Source: Candidatus Methylacidithermus pantelleriae
GTDB lineage: Bacteria > Verrucomicrobiota > Verrucomicrobiia > Methylacidiphilales > Methylacidiphilaceae
Direction of reading: 5' to 3'
Assembly: GCF_905250085.1 (NCBI RefSeq)
Contig: NZ_CAJNOB010000008.1
Location: 1-46,739 of the forward strand
Length of the DNA: 46,739 bases
Positions 1 through 10,600 of the stretch are shown here, piece after piece (within the stretch, counting starts at the first letter, position 1; each line of letters begins with the position of its first letter). The notes beneath the pieces are model-generated. The model had not been told where the DNA came from. It worked only from the letters and a program-made list of their open reading frames with translations, and did no database searches. The translations under genes were made by a program, and so were the position numbers.

Positions 1-1246
1 TTCTGCGGCAGTCACTTACGTCACTAGATAGCGGAAGTTCAGTTAAGGACTCCCCCGCATCGGGATCCCTCCCCGAAGAGAAGCTTCGATAGAGTTGTCC
101 AAACCCTTCTCTAGCTGGGCCATATTTGGGAGCATTGAGAATCGAGCACTCGGCTTCTTCGGCCTTGCGGTAACGCCGTCTCAACAGCTCGTTTAAGACT
201 TCTGTCGTTTTGCGGGCCCGCTAGTGTTCCTGACTCGTCTTTAGGATCCACTTCCAAAAGCGCTACCCAGACACCAGAAGAAACGTCCCTTACCGAGAAC
301 TTTCTGGAAACGCGAGATCCACGTGCTTGGAGCACTCCGAAAATCCCTTCCTCGACGTGTTGCGTTCACTCCCGCCCACCACATTCTCTGAAAGAAGTAA
401 CCCTTCTCCCCGGTTGTCGACAGCAACGATCGCCAACGTGCAAGAGCCTTTGATAACGGACTCGAAGCCCATCCTAAGTCCCATCTGGCCATCCGGATAC
501 GTATGGTTGATTGAACCGATTTCTAATAACACCAGCTCTCCTATCCCTCCTCCCACGGGCGCGTTGACCTCGCTTGAAGACCGACAGTCATAACCCTGCC
601 TTCTTCGCTGCTAAAACACCTCCAACGCCCCTCGGAAGCGCCCTATGAAGACTTTCTTTCAAAAAGAAGAAAAAACCACTGCTTGCCTGGGACGTTTCCT
701 CACGAAGGGAAGATTCCCCTGGACAAGAGCCATCCCCATTCCAAAGCACGGTCTCCTAGAAGATACCCGTCACGCAGACCCGCCCAGAGCGAACCGCACT
801 CATCCCAATAGCGCTCAACCAGTCCATCTACCTGCCCGTACCGAAGGCTTTCCACTAGCTATTCCTCTCCCACGTTCACCCTGCCCGAAAAACGACAGCC
901 GTCCGCTGGCATCCCGCAAACAAATTCGGCGCCCTCCAAGCAATGTTCTATCGATTTATGGCCCAAACCCAACCCGCTCGTCGCTCCTGCTCATTTCCCA
1001 CTACATTTTTATCTCCGTCCCCGCAGTAGCCGTCCCGCTCTCCTCTACCTCCACCCTCACACCTTAACCTCGTCATCCCAGCCTATCCCACGCCCCGAAA
1101 CACCCGAGCCTAATTCGCCTTCGCTTCCCTTCTTTTACCGGTCATTCTCCAAACGGGACAGCCACGCCTCCTCCGCCATTCCCATGCTCCTCGACGACTC
1201 TTCAGGAACCACGTTTCTCATCCCCGCCACGCCTGCCCCCTGCCGT
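1..1246. other. Gene-free left end, possible decayed reading frames
   Basis: No gene can be supported here. Open frames on both strands are short and none matches a family I recognise with confidence. The minus strand from about 556 down to 190 reads as a beta-rich protein fragment with a stop and a frame change (pieces such as MGLRMGFESVIKGSCTLAIV at about 470-410 and SGVWVALLEVDPKDES near 275-230). Its pattern faintly resembles the C-terminal glycan-binding domain of Wzt-type ABC transporters, but no ATPase part could be found in 600-1246, so this is only a guess. Pyrimidines dominate the plus strand from about 640 to 1200. Confidence 0.4.
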
Positions 1247-1936
1247 TCACAAACTCGAACATCGCAAAAGCATCCCTTCACACGACTGAAGGTCCCCGAT
1301 CAGCAAACCACTCAGGTACTGCAACCTTGCGTCCGGATGACTAGCACAATATGCTCTAATTATCTTCTGCGCCTCCCTGCACTCGCCGGGCCCGTTGAGA
1401 GCGTAATCTTTATCAGAATCGCTATTATCGAGATAAAGGTATCCCCCAGGCTTAATTTTTTCTAAGACGTTTCGAACACATGCCTTTCGATTCCACCCAT
1501 CCACAATCGCCAAATCAAAGTAGCGATCCGGGAATTCATCGACACACGGATAGGTTTCATCGTCCCTAAGAAGTAGCTTCACATTCTTTACCCCGACTTT
1601 TTCCAGCCGACCTTTCACTCGCTCGTACCACTTCGGATCGTTTTCGATGGACACCACTTCTCGCGAACGTCTCGCGAGCCACAAGGTCGAGCTCCCCGAT
1701 CCGAATTCTATGACCCTCCATTCGGGTCTCAATATAGCCTTAATGGCTTCAACGGCCGGGAAAGGCCACCAAGGAAGTTCGGGCCGCTCTCCGAGGACTT
1801 TCGACTGAAATATGTAAATTACATTCTCGGGAAGACGAGCCATTTCTCGCCACCCGATAAACTTGCCATCCCAGTTATGAAACCTGCCTCCTAGGTGGTT
1901 GTCAGCCGTAATAATACTTTTGAAAGATCTTTTCAT
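1247..1936 (-). CDS. Class I SAM-dependent methyltransferase
   Basis: A Rossmann-fold methyltransferase of about 229 residues. Motif I is seen as VIEFGSGSST at residues 75-84, followed by an acidic residue ending strand 2 (SIEND, 96-100), a central DLAIVDGWN segment and a late KPGGYLYLDNSD segment, the usual order of the fold. The substrate cannot be read from the sequence; in this setting a sugar or an acyl group on the polysaccharide is likely. The frame stays open upstream to a TTG at 2047, but the ATG at 1936 is preferred: a GGAG lies 12 bases before it and the 37 upstream residues carry no domain. It is the last gene of the cluster in transcription order and stands 1.5 kb from its upstream neighbour TylF, so it may be expressed separately. 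Confidence 0.85.
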   Translation of the reverse strand: MKRSFKSIITADNHLGGRFHNWDGKFIGWREMARLPENVIYIFQSKVLGERPELPWWPFPAVEAIKAILRPEWRVIEFGSGSSTLWLARRSREVVSIENDPKWYERVKGRLEKVGVKNVKLLLRDDETYPCVDEFPDRYFDLAIVDGWNRKACVRNVLEKIKPGGYLYLDNSDSDKDYALNGPGECREAQKIIRAYCASHPDARLQYLSGLLIGDLQSCEGMLLRCSSL

Positions 1937-3454
1937 GCGGGCTTTTTTCTCCGTTCGAAGTCCACAACTTTTTATCTTTCGGCTGAGGAGCTGTATCTTA
2001 CCGAAGGCGACGCCTGTTGAAAAGCTCGCCTTTCTGCACCATTCCAAACGAGGTCTTTGGTTTCCCTTGATCCAGCCATTACAAGATGGCGCAGATCACC
2101 GCAAAAAAGGGTGTAGGAAACAAAACCAACCGCGTGGACTCGGTAGTCATCATCCACTTGGGAGTTCACCCTCGCCCTTCCACCTTGCAGCACCTGACGG
2201 TTCGGATGGTCCCCTCCGATCGGTTAGCCCGCTCTCCAGAAGCGCGATTTTCAACCTTTACGCTTTTTTGCTCTTTTCGCCCGGTCAACCCTGATTCCGC
2301 TGGTTAACGAACATTCTTAACCAAGACCATTGATCGTCTGTCCTTAAGAGCGATAGGAGGCCGTAGACTTAAACGAGGCTCTCAAGGTTTAGTAACTCCT
2401 GAACGCTATGTTTCTACAGCAAGACTTGGTGAGGCGTTGTGGTTTTCACATCGAGGAAACTTTGTGGGTGGCTAGTGCAAACGGCCGCGCCAGTTTTCCC
2501 GTTTGGCCTTTCCACCATCGTCACTGGCTGGAACGACCTTAAGCTGGGCAAGTAGCACTCACTTCTCAATGCTCGTAACACTCCTCAAACCCATAGGATG
2601 AGCCCGCCTCCTTAGGTGCACCGCATCAGATGGAATTTGTAAACCTCTTCCCTTTCTGTCTAAGAGAAGGAGGGATCTTCCGAGACGGCTGTTCGCTCGC
2701 ACTTAAAGGAAATGCGTAGTGGCCATGATCTTTGGTCCCTTCGGTTGAAGCAAACGGCGGCGGTTTGCCGACCGTCTTGCCAACGAAACGATAATGGGCC
2801 ATAGGTTCCCCCAGCTATTGCACGTAGCGATGTAAGAACCCCATGACAATACAAGACTAACAAGAAAGGTACCCCTTAAAGAGCGTGGCTGGCCCGAGGC
2901 ATCGTAGAAGATCCCGTTCGTCCAACAGTTAGACCCGAGGCTGATCCGCTCGCACAAGATTGAACCACCGACGACCCCTGAATCTGCTAGCCGAAGCTGC
3001 CTACGGACCAAAACCGACAACTTCTCCTTAGCCCTGTGCCGATCATTGAAATCCCGTAGAACGTTCGGCTTGCCTCCATGATGGCATGGCCTTCCCCGAA
3101 CCGAGGGATTCCTTCCTTATCTGCACGCGCACTTCCTCTGGTAGCTCCGAATCGGTAAGTTTTACCCCTCGGATCGCCACACAGATGGCCGGCGAGATCT
3201 TCGGATTCCTTTCCAGTTTTATTCTCAGGCCTTACCTTTGGATTTCCACCTTCTCACAATCTCCTCGCGCACTTTCCACAAGATCATCAAGGAACGGTGA
3301 TTTCCAGAACGGATGATGAGAACCTTCACCACTTGCCAACCTCCCTCTTCTACGCCTTTCCACAGCTCACGAGCAATCCCATCTTCTCCACAAACCCATA
3401 TCACCAACCCCCAGGAACGGCCTCCCTTTTTTTAACACAACAGCCACCTAGCAC
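1937..3454. other. Gene-free stretch with a possible decayed gene
   Basis: About 1.5 kb without a supportable gene. Two abutting minus-strand frames between about 3407 and 3090 read like parts of one diverged protein: the first has DGIARELWKGVEEGGWQVV and ends in a stop at 3225, and a neighbouring frame continues with ISPAICVAIRGVKLTDSELP. Another minus-strand piece lies at about 2860-2660. I recognise no family in any of them. No tRNA, hairpin terminator or repeat was seen. Confidence 0.35.
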
Positions 3455-4354
3455 TTACTCTTTTTTCCAGTATACACCGACTCCATCGATCTCACGTAAC
3501 GGCGATAGAATCCCCCTCTCCTTGCGAAATTCCTCGACGGCTACCCTACAGCCTTTGATAGCATAATAATCATCAATGATGCAATATCCTCCAACACTCA
3601 GCTTCTCATACAGAGAGGTGAGAATCGCCATGGTCGAACTATATAGGTCCCCGTCGGCGCGGAGAATCGCAAGCTTCTCGACTGGGGCAGTAGGAAGTGT
3701 TTCCTCAAAATAGCCTCTAAGGAACACCACCCGATTGTCCAAAAGGCCGTAGCGTCGGAAATTATCTCGGACCTCCTCTTCGGAAACTGCAAAATAGGAT
3801 ACCTCGTGCCATCGTGACCCGGCGTCGGCTGGATTCTTCAAAGGATCCGGCGGAGGTAACCCGGCAAAGGAGTCGGCAACGAAAACTTTCCTTATCGTAT
3901 CTCCGTAGGCGGCAAGCATACCCTTCATGAAGATCGCACATCCTCCTCGCCAAACCCCCGCCTCCAGGAGGTCCCCCTCCACTGCATTTGAAAGAACGTC
4001 TTCAACACATTGCTGGAGATTTGTCAGCCGCTTCCAGCCAACCATCGTGTGCGCGTATACTGGCCAGAGAGAACCGTCCAACGCGCTTTCTTCGGGATAG
4101 CGTTTTGCTAAAATCAGCCCCCGTTGCTCAAGCGAACGCAGAAACCACCGCATAACCTCATTCAACCAACGGGACCGACGCCATACGTTTAGCACCCCGA
4201 TTTGTTCGCGGTACAATCGAAAGGTAAGACTCTTTTTCAAAAGATCCAAATAAAGGTTGCGAAGGTAGGAAACATCACCTTCGTCATAAAAACCAATGGT
4301 TTTCATCGTTGCATTCGTCATGTTGGACACGTTGTCTTGGCTAACTTGGTCCAT
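3455..4354 (-). CDS. TylF/MycF-family O-methyltransferase
   Basis: This 299-residue protein has the marks of the TylF/macrocin O-methyltransferase family, whose characterised members methylate sugar hydroxyls in a metal-dependent way. Visible are the SAM-binding LLEAGVWRGG (129-138), ADSFAGLPPP (160-169, the conserved DSF.GLP block), the metal-site DGD (234-236) within LRADGDLYSST, and GGYCIIDDYYAIKGC (255-269) with the DDY pair. An N-terminal region of about 90 residues precedes the fold. The start is an ATG with only a weak purine stretch before it; further ATGs at 4321 and 4306 are possible. A role in O-methylating a sugar of the cluster's polysaccharide is inferred from the family and the neighbours. 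Confidence 0.93.
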   Translation of the reverse strand: MDQVSQDNVSNMTNATMKTIGFYDEGDVSYLRNLYLDLLKKSLTFRLYREQIGVLNVWRRSRWLNEVMRWFLRSLEQRGLILAKRYPEESALDGSLWPVYAHTMVGWKRLTNLQQCVEDVLSNAVEGDLLEAGVWRGGCAIFMKGMLAAYGDTIRKVFVADSFAGLPPPDPLKNPADAGSRWHEVSYFAVSEEEVRDNFRRYGLLDNRVVFLRGYFEETLPTAPVEKLAILRADGDLYSSTMAILTSLYEKLSVGGYCIIDDYYAIKGCRVAVEEFRKERGILSPLREIDGVGVYWKKE

Positions 4355-4659
4355 AAATAGATGAAACTCTTTCCATTACAGGCTCCTTCTAATCAAGGTC
4401 CTCAAAGAAAGATCCGTCAAGGGGTTCCGGTGTACACAACCAATACCAAGCTAACATGTGATCGGAATGTGGCGTGGCCCTTCCTCACGACGTACTTTGG
4501 TTCCTCGTTGAGTCAATATTCTCTCGCGAATTCGCCCATGTGAGTAGTACCTAAGGCCGGGAAAACTCTATGCCTTCCTTGCGAGCTTCTTTCGCCTTCT
4601 TAAGCACCCAACTGGGAGATATGCGCGCCCTAGCGGGCTCGAGAGGATCCGGATCCCTC
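4355..4659. other. Short gene-free spacer
   Basis: About 305 bases between the TylF-type gene and the propeller gene upstream of it. No open frame, hairpin followed by a T-run, or repeat stands out on either strand. It would have to hold the promoter of the TylF-type gene if that gene is not read through from above, but no convincing -35/-10 pair could be picked by eye. Confidence 0.4.
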
Positions 4660-5880
4660 TTACTGCTTGAAAAAGATGACTAAATCACTACCGATTGGGC
4701 CTGGCGTATTTCCCACTCCGCAGACAAAATCCGGTCCCGAGGAAAAAAAACCATTGATGTTCTTTGCGCCGCTAAGAACTTCCTGCCACGTTTTCCCGCC
4801 ATCCGAAGTCGCGAATACGGCCGCTCCTAATTGACGAAAGTCCGAATTGTCGACAGCCACATACCCACGGCCCAGAGAATCACACCAGAGCGCCTGGATT
4901 GGACGCCTCTCAGGGAAAGGCAGCTTAATCCAGCTCTCTCCCCCGTCCTTTGTGGCTAAAAGCACCCCATCCTCCAGGCCCATCCATCCCTGCCAGCTTG
5001 TCGAAAAGAAAATTGTTCGGGGCCTTGGAAGCTTTTCAAAAAAAGCCAGCTCCCTCCAAGACCGGCCCGAATCAGTACTTTTAAAAACTTGGGGCACTCT
5101 CCGGTGCCCCGAGCTGCCTGCACAGAGCACGTATACAACAAAGCCCGTTTCTATCCGGACATCGCCAGGGATCGCCGCTCGAATCCCGCCCAAGAAAGGG
5201 AGCGGCGCCCAGCTCTTACCTTGATCAAGGCTCCAATAGCTTGTGAAGTCCCCGCAAAGAACCATCCTCAGGTTACCTCTGCACACAAGGTCAGTAGCGC
5301 TCAAGAGCTTGCCAGGCAAAACTTCCGCCCATGAGCTCCCATCGTCCGTCGAATGCCAAAGCCAGGCTTTGGCTTGCCCGTGAATTCCTTCCAGAAGCCA
5401 GATCTCCCGTGAGCCGGTCATCTGCAGACGATAATAATTCAGTCCCCACCCAGGCCTCGGCTTTTTTGGGATCCAGGTCCAGCCTCCGTCTTGCGTTTGA
5501 AAGACCCCACTAGACCCACACACCCAGCCGACCTCCGCGTTCCAAAAAAAGACATCTCTGAGAGAACCTCGCCCCCCAGGGTTGCTGACCCGATAGCGAA
5601 ACGGAAATGTGGATGAGTTTGTAGCAACCTCACCCCCCTCCCTGCCTTGCCAATAGCCCTGACCGTTGCCTGGCTCGAACATCAACCAGGTAACAAGAGA
5701 GACCAGCAAAGGCAACGGTTTAAACAAACCCTTTGCCGTGTTGTCGACTGGAATCTGACCGCGTTCATTCCCGTAGTTATGGTCAGATTGAGTGAATGAA
5801 CGTAATGTTTTATTGCGTGAGACGGCCCTCCTTCCCTTCTCAGCTTGAATGGTCACTTTTATGCCTTCCCTCGAGGTCAC
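4660..5880 (-). CDS. YCF48/BNR-repeat beta-propeller protein, exported or membrane-anchored
   Basis: A 406-residue protein with six copies of the S/T-x-D-x-G-x-x-W (BNR/sialidase-type Asp-box) motif, for example QTQDGGWTW, STDDGSSW, SLDQGKSW, STDSGRSW, TKDGGESW and TSDGGKTW, spaced as blades of a propeller. This architecture is shared by YCF48/Hcf136-like proteins and by many secreted proteins of unknown role. A hydrophobic stretch (about residues 52-68, LFKPLPLLVSLVTWLMF) precedes the propeller and probably acts as a signal peptide or anchor. The start is a GTG with GGGGAG 11 bases upstream. The roughly 50 residues before the hydrophobic stretch are polar, low in recognisable structure and lie next to a decayed transposase, so the true start is uncertain. 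No glycosidase catalytic set is visible; a structural or binding role outside the cytoplasm is an inference. Confidence 0.8.
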   Translation of the reverse strand: MTSREGIKVTIQAEKGRRAVSRNKTLRSFTQSDHNYGNERGQIPVDNTAKGLFKPLPLLVSLVTWLMFEPGNGQGYWQGREGGEVATNSSTFPFRYRVSNPGGRGSLRDVFFWNAEVGWVCGSSGVFQTQDGGWTWIPKKPRPGWGLNYYRLQMTGSREIWLLEGIHGQAKAWLWHSTDDGSSWAEVLPGKLLSATDLVCRGNLRMVLCGDFTSYWSLDQGKSWAPLPFLGGIRAAIPGDVRIETGFVVYVLCAGSSGHRRVPQVFKSTDSGRSWRELAFFEKLPRPRTIFFSTSWQGWMGLEDGVLLATKDGGESWIKLPFPERRPIQALWCDSLGRGYVAVDNSDFRQLGAAVFATSDGGKTWQEVLSGAKNINGFFSSGPDFVCGVGNTPGPIGSDLVIFFKQ

Positions 5881-5989
5881 TTCTAAGGCGACTCCCCACC
5901 ATGGGCACGTCCCACCCTAACCACCGTTGGTTGTTTGGGTAGCTACGACGACCCTAGGTCATGACTCGCATTGCCTTGCTCACCGCTGT

Positions 5990-7581
5990 CGCTCAATCCA
6001 CCCCTCAAATGAGCCTTCCCCGTCTCCTTCTGTTAGCCCCAAAGACAATGGAAAAGTCCGACGGTCAGTTAAGGCATCTTTCGGTTTTGCGGACCCAGAA
6101 GCGCTTCTGGCGGTCTTTACAATAACCTTCCATGAGCGCACCCAGAAGCCACGTAAACCCTGTGCTACCGCCCAACTGGGAGAAAGGTTTGGCTCCGGTG
6201 CTTTTCGTCCCAATAGCTACTCGGGCAGCTACGGGTGGGCCGGCCCACACACGACTTTCCATGACGGAACAATGCTTTGGTTTCTCCTCGTTGCCGCCAT
6301 GATTATTAGGGTCCAGTACCTTTGACCATGAGGTCGACGCAGGTTTGCCCATCCTATCGACCCACCCCCAGAGACACGGTTGTTCGGCAACGTCAAGGAG
6401 TTGAGCAATGCGATAGAGCAGAGACTAAGCCGGGTCTGTCCGTATGTGCTGCCTCCCGTACCTTTCCCTGCCCTCCGTTTCCACTACCCGCTCGACCCAA
6501 CCGAACCTGCAGATTTGCCGCACTCGACTTTAGAGCAAGGTTGTGGCCAGGATTCCGAACACCGCAGCCTCTCCGGCCTGTCTTTGCTTTCTCCTGCAAC
6601 GTCTCCCAGAGCTGCCAAGCCCGCCAGGGAAATTCTACGCTCCTGGTCATTCTCCCACGCCTTTTGCTCCTTTCCACATTTCCGTCCGCACCGACCTCTA
6701 GACCCCTCCTCCTCAGATCTTTCTCCGAGCTCAACGGTACAATGGACCTCTCCGGCTCCCACCTGGGCCGCTCCGACCCCTCAAGAGGCAACAGTCGGAC
6801 CGTTTGGATCTAATCCAACCTCTCGACCAGGCGGTCCCTTGTCCTTGACACACATGCCCACGCCCGAGACCTCGGGGCGCCTTTCTGCAACGTACCTATG
6901 GATCTCCTACTCAGGGAAGCGTGGGCTATCGCTTTTCTCGCCCACACTCGGCACCCGCATTACTGGTTTTGAGGTCTTAGTAGAGCGTTCGCTTTCGTTA
7001 GGCCTCTTTGCCGACCCGCCCGCTTTCCGGGCTTTTGCCGAAGGCCTCAACCCCCATCTGCCGCCCCCGGTGCTTCCGCCAGAAGCCATAGTTACCCGGT
7101 GGGAACCCCTTCCTCCCCATTGGAAGATACACTCCTTTGACGGCGCACAACAGATGGCTGGCGCGCCAGCTTTCCTATTTCTGTTCCCATTGCCGCTTCC
7201 ACTCCAAGCGGCTTCAAGCACTCGGCCGAGAGAGCTCGTTGGCTTTTAGGCCTCAGCAAGAGTTCTAGTGCCCGTCAGATCTTTCATATGGAGAACCACC
7301 GATACCGCATGCGGCTCCTAACCTTGGCAACCTTGATATCCGTAGAACCGACCTCGGGTAGAATGTCCCGCGCCCGAAGGACCCGTTGCCTATGACCAGG
7401 CGGCGGTCCAACCCATCCGTGATCTGGGCGTGTATCTTGAGAGTTCTTCCATGGCTGCCTCCGTGGACTCTTGGATTGAAGGCTTGGCTCCTCGTCTCTC
7501 TAGCTCCGTCGAGGGATCGCCTACGCCTTTTGGTATATGTATATCAAACTCAACTCCGCTATCTGGGTTATGGTTCCGCAC
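5990..7581 (-). pseudogene. Decayed IS256-family transposase (copy A)
   Basis: Pieces of an IS256 (mutator-type) transposase can be read in the correct order across shifted minus-strand frames. From 7518 downward comes GDPSTELERRGAKPSIQEST, matching the family's N-terminal DPLTE.LR.GAR....A.EAEV block. Then RARDILPEVGSTDIKVAKVR (about 7375-7310) matches LPER.I.TG.GPV.VKVPKVR, and MGRKGFPPGNYGF (about 7125-7080) matches LYLKGISTGDF. AVAQGLRGFW (about 6171-6142) matches AVGDGALGFW and KRFWVRKTERCLN (6106-6065) matches QRCWVHKTANVLN, with the expected spacing of about 13 residues between these two. The second catalytic Asp is lost. The C-terminal third, with the catalytic Glu, is missing because the propeller gene begins at 5880. 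No intact terminal inverted repeats were recognised. Confidence 0.82.
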
Positions 7582-7668
7582 CTTCTTCTCTCCTTCCCAT
7601 TGTTGTCAAAGCCATCCGGGCAGGGCTCTCAAACACTGCAACACACCACTTTAAAGTAACAGCTCGAT

Positions 7669-10600
7669 TCATCGCTGGATCTCAAAAAGCCCCCACTGGG
7701 CAGGATCTATGGATGCCTCGGTAGCAACGTCGCTTACGATCCCTGTGCGTCGATTGGCCCAGAACATCCGTAACCGGTCGCTGGTCCCTGTCGGATCAGA
7801 GTAAATGATGCCAAAATCCCCCCAGTAAACCGAACCAGGGGTCAGATGCAGTCCAAGAGCAGCAAGAGGTAGGGCCGCATAGAGGGAATAGCCGTCAACG
7901 TCTCGCTCTAGCTCGATGCGAGCTTGTCGGATCATTTGAACTCGGTCAATCCGCGTAACTCCAATGGGAGAGGCAAACTCCACGGGTTCCTTCGTTCCCG
8001 CCTCCCGATAGCAATAGACGACCGCAATAGGTTTCCCCTGGTAGACACTCAAAACAAGGCGAAAATCTCCTTCAAGAACGGTTGACATTGGCCCAGACCG
8101 GCCTCTTCCGAGCTCAAAGACCGCACAGTCTCCCGTTTTAAACAGCCGAGTTGGATCATTACCCCGGTTAATCATGGGCGTTGGATCCTTTACTGATTGA
8201 AACCCGAGGTAAAGAAACCGGTCGTCAAACGTCCAGGCCGCCAAAGCGGAATGCCTTGGGTCAAAGGCCCATTGGGCCGTCCGCGTGGGAGAAGACCAGT
8301 TAAACAGCCGTTGGCTCGGGATACCTCCAGCTGACTCCTTCAAAGGAATGATCGAAAGGCGAGGCCGGGCTGCTTCTTCCGTGTTTGAACTACCCGCTCC
8401 AAGAAAAGATTGCGAAAGATAAAGAGGCTGCGATGGTAGCCGATGAATGCTCTCAAGCCCTTTAACCTGAGAAATGACGCAGCACTCCCGTGCCTCGGAA
8501 ACAGGTCCACAAAGGTAGTAAGCACCATCAATCGGATTCCGGAAAAACTGGCCGCCGAAAGGCTCCCCACCTGCAGTCGTCCCGTCCAGTCTTGCCCCAC
8601 GTATGATTCGCGAAGGCAGGGAATCGGGTGCAGCCCGGCAATCATGGAAGAGCGCAGCCACAAAGAGGCCATCAACCGTAAAGAGGTACCGTTCGCCCAT
8701 GTTGCCGCTCAGGCAGAAAACCTCCCCCACCTCCGGGCCTACATCTGCCGAACCCAGCACGTAGAGAGGACCAATCAAGCGGCCCGGGTGACTTTGAGGA
8801 GCGGTTACCGAGCCGTGCACTCCTGGCCAAGGATTGGGATACTGCCAGAGCACCTTCCCGTCCGGAGAGATCATCTCGAGAGGATCATGATTGACCAGTA
8901 AGTTTCCCCGAGAGTCAAACCAGCAGGAAGCCGCGTCAGGAACCGGTCGCCTTCGATCCACAAGGACCCGTCGAGCATCCTCAAGCCGGTACACGGGAGC
9001 CCCCACTGCACTCCACCCCGAACAGGGGATCCGCCAAACCGTCATCATTCCTTCTGTTTCCGCGACCCAGCCGATCGAAAAATCGGAAGCAACCGCTGGA
9101 AGCCAGCCACTGCGAAAATCAGGACCTCCTCGCTCCTCTTTGGAAAAGAACACGATCTCCTCTGCCTGGACGCGACCATCCCCATTCTGATCAACCCATA
9201 AAAACGTGTGGCGCAGCGGTCTTCCCCGGGCAGCCGCCTCCCGACGCATTACCCACCAGTAAGCATCCAATCGGCTCGCGCGCTGCCACCCCACACCCAG
9301 GAAAACTGACGGGAAGCGGGTCATCGCCCATTGTACATCGTCGCGATTGGAAAAGAGCCCCTCGCGAATCAACCGCGGAAGGGCTTCGTTTCCGCGCAAA
9401 AAAATGGAGACGTCCCCAAGGGCCACAAGGGGACGGGCCAGGCCACTCGGCTCCAGGCGGCTCACGGAAACAAAGTCGTGGGTTCCATTGATCCAAAAGA
9501 TTTCCGAGCCTTTCCGCAAAAAGCGGCTAATTCCATCGGGCGCTGGGCCAAAGAGGTCATCAGCATGTTGGGGCCTCCAGGGCGTGCCAGCAACCCGCCA
9601 CAAACCCCGCCTCCAGTCCAGATCGACCATATTCCCCGTGACGAACCCTCGCGTTGGAAAGAAAGAGTCAATCGCACACCCCATAGCGGCGTAGTAGGTT
9701 GTCCCGCAAAACTCCCGCAGCAATTGCCCTCGGCGGTTCCAAACGCTGATCCTACGCGGAGAGCTATCCCACTCGGCAACCCACAGTCTATCCAGCCCGT
9801 CGACCGCCAACCCCCAGGGCCGAAACATTCCATCCGGCTTGTAGGGACCGACGAGAGGCCTGCCTCCCGTCTGACCGATCGTCCGCAACAGCCGGCCAGT
9901 ATGGTCAAAAACCTTCACATTCATTTCCCGACCCCAGTCCGACACATAGATAGACGCGTCGGGTCCAGTCGCCAGTCCGATAGGAGCGGAAAGGCCTGAA
10001 ACGGAAACTGGGGTAATCCGGCCAGCCGCATCGATGCGCACCAAATGCCTATCACTGATCGCTAAGAGATCGCCGTTACTCGCAGTCGCCAGACCAGAAG
10101 GCCTTTCCAGGGGAATCTCGCCCAGAATCTTCCCTTCTCCATCGACAACGAGAACCTTGTCCTCAAAGTAGAGAGAGACGTAAAGCCGATTACCGCATCC
10201 CGCCAGGCCCATTGTCTGTCGCTGGCACCACGCAGGCCCAAGGCCTCCTTGCTCAATTGCCTCACCTTCGGGATTCCGGGGGGGTGGCGCTTTTTGGGGA
10301 TTAAAGCGGCCAATCACCCGAAAAAAGCTTCCGTCTCCGAAGGGAACCGGATCGCCATTATTGGGATTGTAGCGAACCAGCCGAATTTCCCCGGCCGGAA
10401 TTCCAGCAATGGAAGCGGAGAGAGCACCTCCCACCACCATATAAAGATATCTTCCCATCCGGGCGACAGGACCTCCGGCAATTCCACCAACCCCCCAGCA
10501 CTTCCTCCCGTCCTGGTCAAGAGCCATCAGGGCGCACGCCCCTTCCGCCATCGCAGCGGCAACATAGATCCGGTTGCGATCAGAAGCTACGAACATCGGG

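Noticed and set aside
645-1067. Plus-strand frame of 140 codons
   Set aside because: Composition follows the C-rich strand (Pro, Ser, Arg) and no family or start signal supports it; all real genes run the other way.
4660-5880. Sialidase function for the BNR-repeat protein
   Set aside because: Asp-box repeats alone do not make a sialidase; the Arg triad, Tyr/Glu pair and FRIP motif were not seen.
6380-7249. Plus-strand frame of 289 codons, rich in Pro and Ser
   Set aside because: It lies opposite the decayed IS256 copy A, has low-complexity composition, no domain and no ribosome binding site; the minus strand explains the sequence better.
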